In this document: piece by piece, positions 17,684-26,430 of the stretch
How the letters are laid out: each line of letters opens with the position of its first letter
Position numbering within the stretch: position 1 is the stretch's first letter
NCBI RefSeq assembly: GCF_000717475.1
Contig: NZ_JPIK01000006.1
Location: forward strand, 1 to 64,000
Reading direction: 5' to 3'
Length of the DNA: 64,000 bases
Origin: Desulfonatronum thiodismutans
GTDB lineage: Bacteria > Desulfobacterota > Desulfovibrionia > Desulfovibrionales > Desulfonatronaceae
The notes under the pieces: generated by a model
The model's input: the letters and a program-made list of their open reading frames with translations, nothing else
Databases searched by the model: none
Told to the model about the DNA's origin: nothing
Program-made: the position numbers and the translations under genes

Positions 17684-19822
17684 ATGTTTGCAACTCGGAA
17701 AAAAGATATGGCCTCAAAGATTTTGGCGATTGCAGCGACCCTTGTTTTCAGCTCTGTGTCCGTCCCGGCTCAGGATTCCGCCCAAGAGGAATCCCTTCAG
17801 CTTGAGCCCATGGTGGTCACGGCGGAAAAGCGCAGCGAAAACGTGCAGGACATTCCGGCGAGCATTACCGCGTTCTCGGAGACGCGGATTGAGGATGCGC
17901 GGATCACGACCATCCAGGACTTCTCCCGGATGGTACCCAACCTGTTCATTTCCAACTGGGGATTCCGCGGCAATTCGTTCGTGTTCGTGCGCGGAATCGG
18001 CGCGGTGAACAACGATCCCGCGGTCGGGTTCTACGTTGACGACGTGAACTACATGGATGCACGGGTGTTCGACGCCAATCTCTTCGACATCGAACGGATC
18101 GAGGTGCTGCGCGGGCCGCAAGGGACACTGTACGGCCGCAACAGCCTGGGCGGGGTCGTGAACATCGTCACCAGGAAGCCGGACAATGTCTTTCGCGTCG
18201 GGCTGGATCAGACATTCGGCAACTACGATCTGTTGCGCACCAACGTGTCCATGCGCACCCCTCTGGTGGACGACAAGCTCTATCTGGGCGTCTCGGGCGG
18301 TATGGAAACACGGGACGGCTACAGCCGCAACGACTACCTGGGCAGGGACGTGGACGACCGTGATTCCCTGAACGGTCGGATGCATCTGCGCTGGACCCCT
18401 ACCGACGAGCTGGACGTGACTTACAGTCTGGACGGGGAGCGCCTGCGCGACGGCGTGTTTCCCTTGGCCAAACTCGATGAGGTCCGGAACAACCCCCATC
18501 ATGTGGCCTATGACTACGAGGGTCGGAACCACCGGGACCATGTGGGCACTTCCCTGCGCGTGGCCTACGACGCCCCGTGGTTCAGGCTGACGTCCATCTC
18601 GGCTTACCGCCATTTTGAAGACGTCGCGGATAATGATCAGGATTTCACCATTTATCCGCTCATGACCGCGCACGAGGACATTGACGACGGCCAGTTCTCC
18701 CAGGAGTTGCGGTTTGCCTCGTTGGATGACGGAGCGAACTTCAAGTGGCTGACCGGACTCTACGGGTTCAGTTCCAAAAAGGAGCACAAACTGACCATGT
18801 CCTTTGCTCCGGACGTGGCCCTGCCGGGCATGGCCCTTGACCGGAAGACCAGCTCCGACCTCACGACACGGGGGGCCGCGATCTTTGGTCAAGGGACCTA
18901 TACCTTGTTCGACAGGTTGGATCTCACGGCCGGACTGCGCTACGACTATGAGAAAAGTTCCATGGACCATGCCATGTCCATGGAATCCGGAGGCATGAAT
19001 TTGGGGGGCGCGTCCCTGGACGAGTCCACGGATAATGGTGCCTGGCTGCCGAAATTCCAGTTGGGGTACCGGTGGACGCCCGACTTCATGACCTATGCCG
19101 GGGTCTCGCGGGGCTACAGAAGCGGCGGCTTCAACACCGGGCATCTTGAGCCCAGCGATGCATCCTTTGATCCTGAATACAGTTGGAACTACGAGGTGGG
19201 GTTCAAATCCGCGTGGCTGGACAACCGGCTGTTGCTCAACGCCGCGGCTTTTTACATCGACCTGCGGGATCAACAGGTGGTTCAGTTGCTACCCTCCGCG
19301 GACACGATCATCCGCAACGCCGGCAAATCCAGAAGCATGGGGTTTGAAGTGGAATCCAGCGCAATGCTCGCCGCGGGCCTGTCCCTGGAGGCGGGGCTCG
19401 GGTACACCGCCGCGGAATACGTTACGTACGACGATCCCCTGGCCGACATGGACTATTCCAAAAAGACCACGCCCTTGGCGCCGGAATACACCTACAACCT
19501 GGCCTTGCAATACCGCAGGCCGATTCTGGAGGAGTTCTCGCTGTTCGGGTATCAAAGTCCGTTGTCCGTCTTTGCCCGGGTCGAGGTGAACGGCGTCGGC
19601 CCGTTCTACTGGAACGACGCGAACACCCTCAGGCAAAGCGCCTACCACCTGGTGAACATGAGTCTGGGCCTGGAAACCGAAAATTTCGACCTCGTGCTGT
19701 GGGGAAGGAACATCTTTGATACGAACTATGAAGTCGTGGCCTTTGAATTTCCGGGCTCGGATCCCCTGGGCCAGGCCGGCGACCCATTGACTTTCGGTGT
19801 GACTCTACGGGCTCGTTTTTAG
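17684..19822 (+). CDS. TonB-dependent receptor (siderophore type)
   Basis: The outer-membrane receptor has about 712 residues. The signal peptide runs to about SVPAQ, and the TonB box region is EPMVVTAEKRSENVQDIP. The plug has FVRGIGAVNNDPAVGFYVDD, IERIEVLRGPQGTLYGRNS and GGVVNIVTRKP; the FxVRGxG and GVxxYVDD pattern is usual for siderophore receptors of the FyuA kind. The barrel ends in RARF. The ATG at 17684 follows AAAAGGAG by 8 bases, so the upstream in-frame ATG at 17582 was rejected. Paired with a methyltransferase and probably controlled by the PchR-like regulator upstream. Confidence 0.93.
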   Translation: MFATRKKDMASKILAIAATLVFSSVSVPAQDSAQEESLQLEPMVVTAEKRSENVQDIPASITAFSETRIEDARITTIQDFSRMVPNLFISNWGFRGNSFVFVRGIGAVNNDPAVGFYVDDVNYMDARVFDANLFDIERIEVLRGPQGTLYGRNSLGGVVNIVTRKPDNVFRVGLDQTFGNYDLLRTNVSMRTPLVDDKLYLGVSGGMETRDGYSRNDYLGRDVDDRDSLNGRMHLRWTPTDELDVTYSLDGERLRDGVFPLAKLDEVRNNPHHVAYDYEGRNHRDHVGTSLRVAYDAPWFRLTSISAYRHFEDVADNDQDFTIYPLMTAHEDIDDGQFSQELRFASLDDGANFKWLTGLYGFSSKKEHKLTMSFAPDVALPGMALDRKTSSDLTTRGAAIFGQGTYTLFDRLDLTAGLRYDYEKSSMDHAMSMESGGMNLGGASLDESTDNGAWLPKFQLGYRWTPDFMTYAGVSRGYRSGGFNTGHLEPSDASFDPEYSWNYEVGFKSAWLDNRLLLNAAAFYIDLRDQQVVQLLPSADTIIRNAGKSRSMGFEVESSAMLAAGLSLEAGLGYTAAEYVTYDDPLADMDYSKKTTPLAPEYTYNLALQYRRPILEEFSLFGYQSPLSVFARVEVNGVGPFYWNDANTLRQSAYHLVNMSLGLETENFDLVLWGRNIFDTNYEVVAFEFPGSDPLGQAGDPLTFGVTLRARF

Positions 19823-20043
19823 GCGTTTTCATTGTGTTGATATCCTAAGGTATTAAGGAAGCGCTTAAGCCGCATTCACGCCGGACGCCGATGTTGAGCC
19901 CGGCTTGGTGGGGCGCTCGCGTTGGCTCATGTCCCGTCGTCCATGCCAAAGAAGGATGCCTGGCCACCGCTTCCATGTGGTATGATTCGTGCTTTGGGAA
20001 CGGGCATGCACATTTTTCCCACCACATGACATAGGAGCGCGAG

Positions 20044-20670
20044 ATGTCGACGCAGATGATCGATTCAGCGGTATACGGCTATTCTTGGCAGCAGGCCGCC
20101 AACTTCGGCCAAGCTTCAGAGGCGTCCCAACAGACCCGGACGCAGACGCAGCAGTCCGGCGCAAGCTCCAGACAAACATCGCTCGCGTCTCAGGTTCGGG
20201 GGCAAATCGAGTCATTGCTGGCGGACATCCCGAGATCCATCGACAATAAGCTCACCTTCCAAGATGTGATTGACTACAAGTCAAGCCAGGAAAAGGAATG
20301 GTCCGAGCGCTTCAAGGCGGATATGGCCGCGCTTGAGGTGAACATGACAACCTCCCTCAGCCTGCGTCTTGATTCGTCCACGGGGTTGATCAAGGCCAAT
20401 GAGAACCATCCGGACAAAGCGGTCGTGGATCAATACTTTATCGACAACCCAGACATGGCCGAGAAGTTCGCGAAGGACGTGCAGTTGAGCAAGCTGACCG
20501 GCATCGCGGAACGCAAGCTTTCCCCCATGGAACTCCGCCAAAGTCTGCATGCGCAGAATATGGCCGTCTGGTTCGAGTCCTCACTGTCCAGTTCGTTTCT
20601 GTTGCCCAGCGGCGGCATGGTCTTCGGTCAGGCCGGGACAGGCTACGCAGGTCTGGACCTGCGCGTGTAA
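20044..20670 (+). CDS. Hypothetical protein, soluble, 208 residues
   Basis: I do not recognise this family. The first 60 residues are rich in Gln, Ser and Thr and look disordered. The middle is helical and charged (YKSSQEKEWSERFKADMAAL), and the end is glycine-rich. There is no signal peptide or membrane helix. AGGAG lies 7 bases before the ATG, and the reading frame has normal codon use, so it is likely a real gene. It stands alone between two TonB-receptor units. Bases 19823-20043 upstream show nothing recognisable. Confidence 0.65.
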   Translation: MSTQMIDSAVYGYSWQQAANFGQASEASQQTRTQTQQSGASSRQTSLASQVRGQIESLLADIPRSIDNKLTFQDVIDYKSSQEKEWSERFKADMAALEVNMTTSLSLRLDSSTGLIKANENHPDKAVVDQYFIDNPDMAEKFAKDVQLSKLTGIAERKLSPMELRQSLHAQNMAVWFESSLSSSFLLPSGGMVFGQAGTGYAGLDLRV

Positions 20671-20985
20671 CGTTGCCCCTTCCCCGAGACCGCGGACCGC
20701 GAGCGGCGGGAGTTCCAGGACCAGAGAAGGCTCGCGGTTTGCCCAAGTTGGGGAGATAAAGCCGTTATGGCTTTTCAATCCGGCTGATCCGCTTAATTCC
20801 GACCGGATCCCGTGCGGCACGGACAGAATAGAGCCGTGTTTCCGCCTGGACGTCACCATCATCATAACGCCTGATATAAATGCGACGGGCGGGGGAGAAT
20901 ATGTACATGTTCTCTCCCTTATTCCAGGTCAATACCGGACGCGCATGGAGCGAAGACATGAACCGAGGGGCGTGTCAGAAGACCG
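20671..20985. other. Intergenic stretch with two dyad elements
   Basis: ACCGCGAGC (20696-20704) and GCTCGCGGT (20730-20738) form a 9-base stem that may end the hypothetical gene's transcript. Further on, 20893-20918 has imperfect dyad symmetry (GGGAGA at one end, TCTCCC at the other, around ATGTACAT). It lies about 70 bases before the AraC promoter and could be an operator. No gene is visible. Confidence 0.4.
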
Positions 20986-21014
20986 TTGACATCTAAGAGG
21001 GATATCAATATTGA
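20986..21014 (+). promoter_or_regulatory. Promoter of the first duplicated AraC gene
   Basis: TTGACA (20986-20991), 17 bases, then TATTGA (21009-21014). The segment GATATCAATATTGA overlaps the -10 box and recurs, with one change, at the same place in the promoter of the paralog at 29809-29837. It looks like a shared operator, either for autoregulation or for Fur. Confidence 0.65.
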
Positions 21015-21161
21015 CAACCTCTATCAATTTCGGGCGGTCGCGCTTTTGTACATTATCATGACAGGGTGCCGCCACCGGATTTCCATGTTTCGCCGTGTTA
21101 AGTTGCTGCCTTGGTAATCTTGTGAGGCTGGGCACGGCGACGAAATACCTCAAGGTCGTCG

Positions 21162-22220
21162 ATGTCTTCAACCCAGTCTTGTTGCAGTGTTCCCTCCGAC
21201 ACGGGCGATTCCATCGTGGATTTTTACCGGCGGCATTACCGCGAGTGGGGTGTGTTTGCTGAAACCGTGCCGGCGCACAGCAGCCGCGGGGAGCGGTTGC
21301 GCATGGAATTGCCCCGGGGCAAGGGCAGCGGGTGGATGGAGATGGTCCAGATCGACCGCGGTCTGGGCGTTGGAATGTGCGACTATCTGCTCGAAGATCC
21401 CTTTGAAAGCAGCTATCACGATGTCGCGTTCAGGCTGGGCTTTCATGTGCTGTTGTCCGGAGGCTTCGAATTCGCCGTTCCGGAGATGGGTTTCCGCGAA
21501 AACGTGCAAGGCCGGGAGCTGTGGCTGCGCAAGGGCAGGGTGGGGGAAATCCGGTACGTGCAGCCGGCCCGTTGCGTGATGCGCGGCCTGTCCATCGAAC
21601 TGCCGCAAGCCATGGTTGACGCCTGGCTGGACGGGGCGCCCGGCGGAATGTGCAAGTGCCTGGAAGCGATGATCAGCGACCATCATTCGGTCCGCGGCGG
21701 GACGCCCCGTGCCTTTTCCCCCCTGGTTCGTTCGTTTCCCGGGACGTCTTCCATTGTCCAGACCGCATCCCGTCTGCTGGCGACCCCGCGGGACACCGTG
21801 TGCGATGAGCTGCGGTTCGAATCCCTGACCCTGGACCTGTTGGCCCAGATTCTGTCCTTGGATATTGATTCGCCGCACAGCGGCACGGGGATCGATGCGC
21901 GGCGGCGGGCGGCGGTTGACGAGGCCGTGGACGTTCTGCGCATGGAGTGGTCCGACCCGCCGACCATCTCGGCCCTGGCGCGGCGGGTGGGCCTGAACGA
22001 ATGCTATCTCAAGGCCGGGTTTCGCAACCACACCGGATTGTCCATCGGCGAGTACGTGCGCAAGCTGCGCATGGAGAACGCCCTGGAACTGATCGAATCC
22101 GGGGGATGTTCCATCCTCCAGGCCGCCCTTTCCGTGGGCTATTCCAATCCCAGCCACTTCAGCGCGGCCTTCAAGCGCTTCCACGGCCGTTTGCCCTCCT
22201 GCTACATACCCAGAACCTGA
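21162..22220 (+). CDS. AraC-family regulator, copy A of a duplicated pair
   Basis: This transcription regulator has 352 residues. The N-terminal part probably binds a ligand. The C-terminal HTH pair reads TISALARRVGLNECYLKAGF and SILQAALSVGYSNPSHFSAA. It is highly similar over its full length to the regulator at 29982, including the very first residues MSSTQSCCSVPSDTG. It probably activates the receptor at 23055 and the ABC genes at 25543 through the composite elements at 22973 and 25387. Promoter and leader length (about 140 bases) are the same as in the paralog. The first 16 residues contain three Cys, including an adjacent CC, in both copies, a possible redox or metal site. Confidence 0.9.
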   Translation: MSSTQSCCSVPSDTGDSIVDFYRRHYREWGVFAETVPAHSSRGERLRMELPRGKGSGWMEMVQIDRGLGVGMCDYLLEDPFESSYHDVAFRLGFHVLLSGGFEFAVPEMGFRENVQGRELWLRKGRVGEIRYVQPARCVMRGLSIELPQAMVDAWLDGAPGGMCKCLEAMISDHHSVRGGTPRAFSPLVRSFPGTSSIVQTASRLLATPRDTVCDELRFESLTLDLLAQILSLDIDSPHSGTGIDARRRAAVDEAVDVLRMEWSDPPTISALARRVGLNECYLKAGFRNHTGLSIGEYVRKLRMENALELIESGGCSILQAALSVGYSNPSHFSAAFKRFHGRLPSCYIPRT

Positions 22221-22286
22221 TCACCGACGTCTCGGATTATTCCTTGATATTCTTGCCCAGGGTGTCAACATGAAGGGATTTGGAGG

Positions 22287-22574
22287 CTACTTGTAGACCT
22301 CGCGCCGGAGCCCCACCAACACAACGAGGATCAGAACTTGATGATCCTGAATTTCGCACAATATCCGGTGATCCCCGACGCGATAGCGCCAGAGACCGAC
22401 GAAACGTGTGCCTTTGAGCGGCTCTCCCGTGTTTCGGGGATCTTCCAGGTTCGAAATTCTCTCACGCATGAATCGCAGGATTCTTTTTTCCGCCTCTTTT
22501 CCCAAACGTGAAAGGTTCTTGGCGGCCTCCGGCGTGAATTCAATCTTCCAGGGCAAGGCGACGCTCCAGTTCAT
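22287..22574 (-). CDS. RelE-type toxin of a toxin-antitoxin pair
   Basis: This small basic protein of the RelE/ParE superfamily normally acts as a ribosome-dependent mRNA endonuclease or gyrase poison. It has up to 95 residues: WKIEFTPEAAKNLSRLGKEA near the start, RISNLEDPRNTGEPLKG in the middle and RYRVGDHRILCEI near the end, the classic RelE pattern. The ATG at 22574 overlaps the antitoxin by 35 bases. A TTG at 22556 has GGAG seven bases upstream and would give a start MPWKIEFT, more like the family. It lies on the minus strand between two plus-strand genes. Confidence 0.9.
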   Translation of the reverse strand: MNWSVALPWKIEFTPEAAKNLSRLGKEAEKRILRFMRERISNLEDPRNTGEPLKGTRFVGLWRYRVGDHRILCEIQDHQVLILVVLVGLRREVYK

Positions 22575-22764
22575 CTAAGGGAATCGCTTTTTCCCCGCTT
22601 GCCCGGAATTTTTCCAGCGCTGATTCGGCAAGATAAATATCCTCAATATCTTCAAGGTACCGCTTCAGGGCTTCACGCACGTAAAAACTTTTGGGCCTGT
22701 TGGTGGCATCGGCAAGAACGTTGAGCCGGGATTCAATTTCTCCCGGAAGTCGAACGGTGAGCAT
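22540..22764 (-). CDS. Ribbon-helix-helix antitoxin of the RelBE-like pair
   Basis: The 74-residue protein starts MLTVRLPGEIESRLNVLAD, a ribbon-helix-helix DNA-binding domain. The C-terminal half (YLEDIEDIYLAESALEKFR) is the acidic, toxin-neutralising tail. AAGGAG lies 6 bases before the ATG at 22764, which settles the start over ATGs at 22770 and 22788. It precedes and overlaps its toxin gene, the usual order, and should autorepress the pair. The TA pair is absent from the paralogous block at 31041-31203. Confidence 0.9.
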   Translation of the reverse strand: MLTVRLPGEIESRLNVLADATNRPKSFYVREALKRYLEDIEDIYLAESALEKFRASGEKAIPLDELERRLALED

Positions 22765-22972
22765 GATCATCTCCTTTTGGTAATACATGTATTATCTGTA
22801 ATACAAAGTCAATCCTGTTCGCGCCGCTTGTAGGTGCCGTGTCGGGCTCGCGAGCGAGCACTCACCGCCTTTTCAAAATCCCACCAGGTCGGTCCATGCG
22901 CAGCCAATACTTCGCCTTGTCGCCTAACAATCCTTTCCGGACAAGATAATTCCCGATCAGGGCATCGAGATT

Positions 22973-23015
22973 CCCGTTTCGGGTTGATACGCGAATGAAA
23001 ATGGGAAACAAATTC
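22973..23015 (+). promoter_or_regulatory. Composite element, copy 1 (before TonB receptor 23055)
   Basis: CCCG, 3 bases, CGGG at 22973-22983, then 10 bases, then AATGAAAATGGGAAACAA and ATTC at 22994-23015. Copies 2-4 (25387, 31204, 33619) keep the same three parts and the same 10-base gap. It ends 39 bases before the receptor start and overlaps the expected -35 region. The rest of 22765-22972 shows nothing clear. Confidence 0.75.
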
Positions 23016-23054
23016 AGGTTAACGCATTACCACGAACCCAAGGAGGTTGGATTC

Positions 23055-25256
23055 ATGCTGGATTGTATTTTTTCTATCAGGCGTGGGGCAAAAGCTTTGC
23101 GTCGAACGTGTCCCAGGGTGGGGCCGGTATTGGTGGCCGTGTTGCTTGTATTCGCGGTCGGCAAAGGGGTTGGGGCCGAAGAGGGTGGGAGCGCGGATTC
23201 CGCGGCGGAGCATTCCGCGCGGTCTATTGCCGTGGAGGGCATCACGGTCACGGCGAACAAGATGGAGGAGGATATCACCGATGTGCCCCAGAGCATCACG
23301 GTGATTGATGAGTTCACATTGCAGGAAAAGGGCATCCGCAACGTGGCCGACGTGATCAATGAAATCCCCAACATGTCCGTACGCGTGGATCATGGCAATG
23401 CCGTGAATTTTCGGGGGTTGAACGCTTCGATGTTCACGAACAACAATCCGGTGGTGATCTACATCGACGGCGTGGCCTTCAGTGACCGGTACGGGTTTGA
23501 CGCCTCCATGGTCAACGTGGAGCGGATCGAGGTGCTGCGGGGGCCTCAGGGCACGCTCTACGGCAAGGACGCCATCGGCGGGGTCATCAACATCGTCACA
23601 AAAAAACCGACGAACACCTGGCAGGGCAAGGCAGGGGCCGAATACGGCAGCTTCAACGCCGTGCAGGGGCTGTTCAACGCAGGCGGGCCGCTCATCAAGA
23701 ACATGCTCTTCGCGGGCATCAGCGGTTGGTACAGTCAGGACGACGGCTGGATCGAGAACACATACCCAGGGATGAGCAAGCATGCCGACAAGAAACAGGA
23801 TCGTCGCTTCAGCGGCTACCTCCTCTATACGCCCACCGAGCGGTTGAGCGCTCGGCTGACCCTGTTTAACGACTTTGCCAAGAAACACTGGCAACCCGGG
23901 TACGCCTTGCCCAGCGGCACGGGCATCAGCGCCTTCAACAGGGATGATGCCGAAAAGGTGAGTTACGACGTTCCGACTTTCAATACCACCGATACATTCG
24001 GGCAAAGTCTCAACGTGGGTTATGAGTTTGACGCCGTGACGCTTACTTCCACCACCACGCACAGGAAAATGGAGGCGGAAGGAGATTATGACGCGGATTT
24101 CGGGGATTCTCCTCTTTTTGCCGGACTCAAGCAGTTTGATGAATCCACGCTCGATACCTGGACCCAGGAACTGCGCTTGTCCAGCAACAATACGGAGGGC
24201 CTGCGCTGGGTCGGCGGGGTGTACGTTGATTTTGAGCGACGCGACCAAGGGCCCTACGGCATGCAGTTCCCGAACTTCGATCCGCTGACATACGCCTCTC
24301 TCGGAAATTTTGAGATGAACGCCGAGTCCAAGACCGACAGTAAAACCCAGGCCGTGTTCGGACAGGTCATGGTTCCGTTGGGAGCGGGATTCGAGATGAC
24401 CCTGGGCGGACGATATCAGCGGATTGAAAAGAAGATCGATCTGGACATGTTCTACCTGCCCGTGGGCATGGCCGGACCGCCCATGTTCTCGTTTAACGAC
24501 AAGAAGACCTGGAACACCTTTCTGCCCAAGGCGGCCTTGTCCTACAAGATCGCCGAGGATTGGACGGCTTACGCGTCCTATTCCCAGGGCTACATGCCGG
24601 GCGGGTTCAACTATTTCGCCATGGGGGGAACGGCCGAGGACAACAGCTTCGACCCCCAGCGGTCCACCAACTACGAGCTGGGGGTGAAGGGCGCCCTGGA
24701 GGGTTTTCGGGTGGCCGCGTCGGTCTTCCACATGGATATCAAGGACATTCATGTCTACAAGTCCGTGGGAACCATGTATCTGACGGATAACGCCAAAAAG
24801 GCCCATTCCCAGGGCGCGGAGCTGGAGCTGACCTGGTTGCCCATGGACGAGATCGAATTGACCGGCGCTTTCGGCATCATCAACGCCAAATACGACGACT
24901 ACGACGCGGGCGCGGTGAAGTTCGACGGCAAGAAGATCGAAGAGACGCCGTCCCATACGGCCAGGGTGGGCGTGGCCTATTACCATCCCCTGGGGCCTTA
25001 CGCCCGGTTGGACGTGAAAAACCAGGGCGCCATCTACTTCTACGACGACGTGAACAAGGATTTCGCCAGGCAGGGTGCCTACACCGTGGCGGACATGCGG
25101 ATTGGCTGGCGCTATGCCGATTGGGATCTCTACGCCTACGTGCAAAACCTGACCGATGAAAAATATATTACGTCTTTCCGGTCGAACACAATGGTTTCCT
25201 ATGCCGGGTTTGGACAGCCGCGAACCTTCGGGGTGGGTGTCCGGTACCAGTTCTAG
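23055..25256 (+). CDS. TonB-dependent receptor, copy A of a duplicated pair
   Basis: The outer-membrane receptor has 733 residues, the same length as its paralog at 31286. The signal sequence ends near VGAEE. The TonB box region is GITVTANKMEEDITDVPQ. The plug has VNFRGLNASMFTNNNPVVIY, VERIEVLRGPQGTLYGKDA and GGVINIVTKKP. The barrel ends in VRYQF. AAGGAGG lies 8 bases before the ATG at 23055. Both copies share the rare FTNNNPVVIYIDGV loop, so they probably take related ligands. Control is likely by the AraC regulator upstream through the element at 22973. A long hairpin terminator follows. Confidence 0.94.
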   Translation: MLDCIFSIRRGAKALRRTCPRVGPVLVAVLLVFAVGKGVGAEEGGSADSAAEHSARSIAVEGITVTANKMEEDITDVPQSITVIDEFTLQEKGIRNVADVINEIPNMSVRVDHGNAVNFRGLNASMFTNNNPVVIYIDGVAFSDRYGFDASMVNVERIEVLRGPQGTLYGKDAIGGVINIVTKKPTNTWQGKAGAEYGSFNAVQGLFNAGGPLIKNMLFAGISGWYSQDDGWIENTYPGMSKHADKKQDRRFSGYLLYTPTERLSARLTLFNDFAKKHWQPGYALPSGTGISAFNRDDAEKVSYDVPTFNTTDTFGQSLNVGYEFDAVTLTSTTTHRKMEAEGDYDADFGDSPLFAGLKQFDESTLDTWTQELRLSSNNTEGLRWVGGVYVDFERRDQGPYGMQFPNFDPLTYASLGNFEMNAESKTDSKTQAVFGQVMVPLGAGFEMTLGGRYQRIEKKIDLDMFYLPVGMAGPPMFSFNDKKTWNTFLPKAALSYKIAEDWTAYASYSQGYMPGGFNYFAMGGTAEDNSFDPQRSTNYELGVKGALEGFRVAASVFHMDIKDIHVYKSVGTMYLTDNAKKAHSQGAELELTWLPMDEIELTGAFGIINAKYDDYDAGAVKFDGKKIEETPSHTARVGVAYYHPLGPYARLDVKNQGAIYFYDDVNKDFARQGAYTVADMRIGWRYADWDLYAYVQNLTDEKYITSFRSNTMVSYAGFGQPRTFGVGVRYQF

Positions 25257-25274
25257 TTCTGTCCTTTCCTTGCC

Positions 25275-25344
25275 AGCCGGGAACGTCTTACGGCCCTCGG
25301 GCGCATGTGCGTCGCGCGGGAAGTGAAGACGTGACCGGCTTTTT
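25275..25344 (+). terminator. Long hairpin terminator after receptor copy A
   Basis: AGCCGGGAACGTCTT pairs with AAGACGTGACCGGCT (13 of 15 positions) around a GC-rich loop, followed by five T. The same structure follows receptor copy B at 33504-33575, so it was duplicated with the gene. Confidence 0.8.
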
Positions 25345-25386
25345 GTTTGGCAGGGCATGGCTTTTCCCGGCTGGGGCATGTGTTTT

Positions 25387-25429
25387 CCCGTGTCGGGTAG
25401 AGATGTGAATGAAAATAGGAAACAATTTC
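25387..25429 (+). promoter_or_regulatory. Composite element, copy 2 (before the ABC-2 operon)
   Basis: CCCG-N3-CGGG at 25387-25397, 10 bases, then AATGAAAATAGGAAACAA and TTTC at 25408-25429. A -10-like TATTCG begins two bases after it. It ends 35 bases before the mini-ORF at 25465, nearly the same distance as copies 1 and 3 keep from their start codons (39). Confidence 0.75.
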
Positions 25430-25464
25430 ATATTCGAGTTTGGTAAGAGTGGAAAGGCGGGAAA

Positions 25465-25512
25465 ATGAAAACGGAGCGGTACATGGAACGAATGATTGGG
25501 AAGGTGAGATAA
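25465..25512 (+). CDS. Possible 15-residue leader ORF
   Basis: ATG at 25465, preceded by AAAGG, encodes a 15-residue basic peptide beginning MKTERYMERM. Its stop TAA shares a base with the ATG of the next mini-ORF (TAATG). It could be a leader peptide or a translational coupling device for the ABC genes. It is too short for statistical support. Confidence 0.3.
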   Translation: MKTERYMERMIGKVR

Positions 25513-25550
25513 TGACGGTGATTCAAGATTGTGGAGCAGAGTATGTCTGA
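25512..25550 (+). CDS. Possible 12-residue leader ORF
   Basis: The peptide MTVIQDCGAEYV starts in the TAATG junction with the previous mini-ORF, has GGAAGGTGAG upstream, and ends inside the start of the ABC ATPase gene (ATGTCTGA). The chain of overlaps suggests translational coupling into the ATPase gene. A secreted or modified peptide is only a speculation. Confidence 0.3.
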   Translation: MTVIQDCGAEYV

Positions 25551-26430
25551 ACGAGACGGACTCAGGGTCAGGAAACTGACCAAGACCTATGCGAACGGGA
25601 TCAGGGCCCTGGATGGCGTTGATCTGGAGGTGGGGCCGGGCTTGTACGGGCTGCTGGGCCCCAACGGAGCCGGTAAAAGCACGCTGATGCGGACCCTGGC
25701 CACGCTGCAGTCGCCGGACTCGGGCGGCATCACATTCGACGGCGTGGACGTCCTGGCCGACCAGGACCACTTGCGTCGTCGGCTGGGATATCTGCCGCAG
25801 CAGATCGGGGCCTATCCCGGTGTTTCCGGGCGTGATCTGTTGGAACGGTTCGCCTGGTTGAAGGGACGCACGGACCGCGGCGAACGGCGGGCCGAGGTGA
25901 CGATGCTTCTGGAACGGGTCAATCTGTCGCATGCCGCCGGGCGCGCGGTGGCCGGGTATTCCGGGGGCATGCTGCGCCGGTTCGGCATTGCCATGGCCCT
26001 GATCGGCTCGCCCCGGCTGTTGATCGTGGACGAGCCCACGGCCGGACTCGACCCGGCGGAGCGCAGCCGGTTTCACCGGGTGCTGGCGGACGTGGCCGCC
26101 GAAGCCGTGGTTCTGCTTTCCACGCATATTGTCGAGGATGTCGAAAGCCTGTGCTCCCGGCTGGCGATCATGGCCGGGGGGCAGATCGTTGCCGAGGGCC
26201 GACCCGCTGATATGATCGCTGGATTGCAAGGCCGGTTGTGGTCACGGGTGATCCCTCGCGGCGAGCCCTTGCCGGAGGCAGTTCATTTGTCGGCCGTCCC
26301 CGGAGGCACCATGGCCGTGGTTCTGGCGGACGCTGCTCCCGGCCCGGAGTACGCGACGCATCAACCCCGGCTGGAGGACGCCTATCACTTGGCGTTGGCC
26401 AGGGCGGGCGTGGAGGTGGGGGCGGAATGA
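25543..26430 (+). CDS. ABC-2 type transporter ATP-binding protein
   Basis: This is the ATPase subunit of an export-type ABC system. The 295-residue chain has Walker A GPNGAGKST near residue 44, signature VAGYSGGMLRRFGIAMAL, Walker B LLIVDEPTAGLDP and the switch His in LLSTHIVEDVE. About 70 residues follow the nucleotide domain and may contact the unusual permease. The ATG at 25543 has GGAG 6 bases upstream. Its stop overlaps the permease start (ATGA). Expression is probably set by composite element copy 2. Confidence 0.93.
   Translation: MSERDGLRVRKLTKTYANGIRALDGVDLEVGPGLYGLLGPNGAGKSTLMRTLATLQSPDSGGITFDGVDVLADQDHLRRRLGYLPQQIGAYPGVSGRDLLERFAWLKGRTDRGERRAEVTMLLERVNLSHAAGRAVAGYSGGMLRRFGIAMALIGSPRLLIVDEPTAGLDPAERSRFHRVLADVAAEAVVLLSTHIVEDVESLCSRLAIMAGGQIVAEGRPADMIAGLQGRLWSRVIPRGEPLPEAVHLSAVPGGTMAVVLADAAPGPEYATHQPRLEDAYHLALARAGVEVGAE

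Noticed and set aside
23019..25379. A long open frame on the minus strand opposite TonB receptor copy A
   Set aside because: It has no recognisable motif and mirrors the receptor's codon pattern; the plus strand is a clear receptor.
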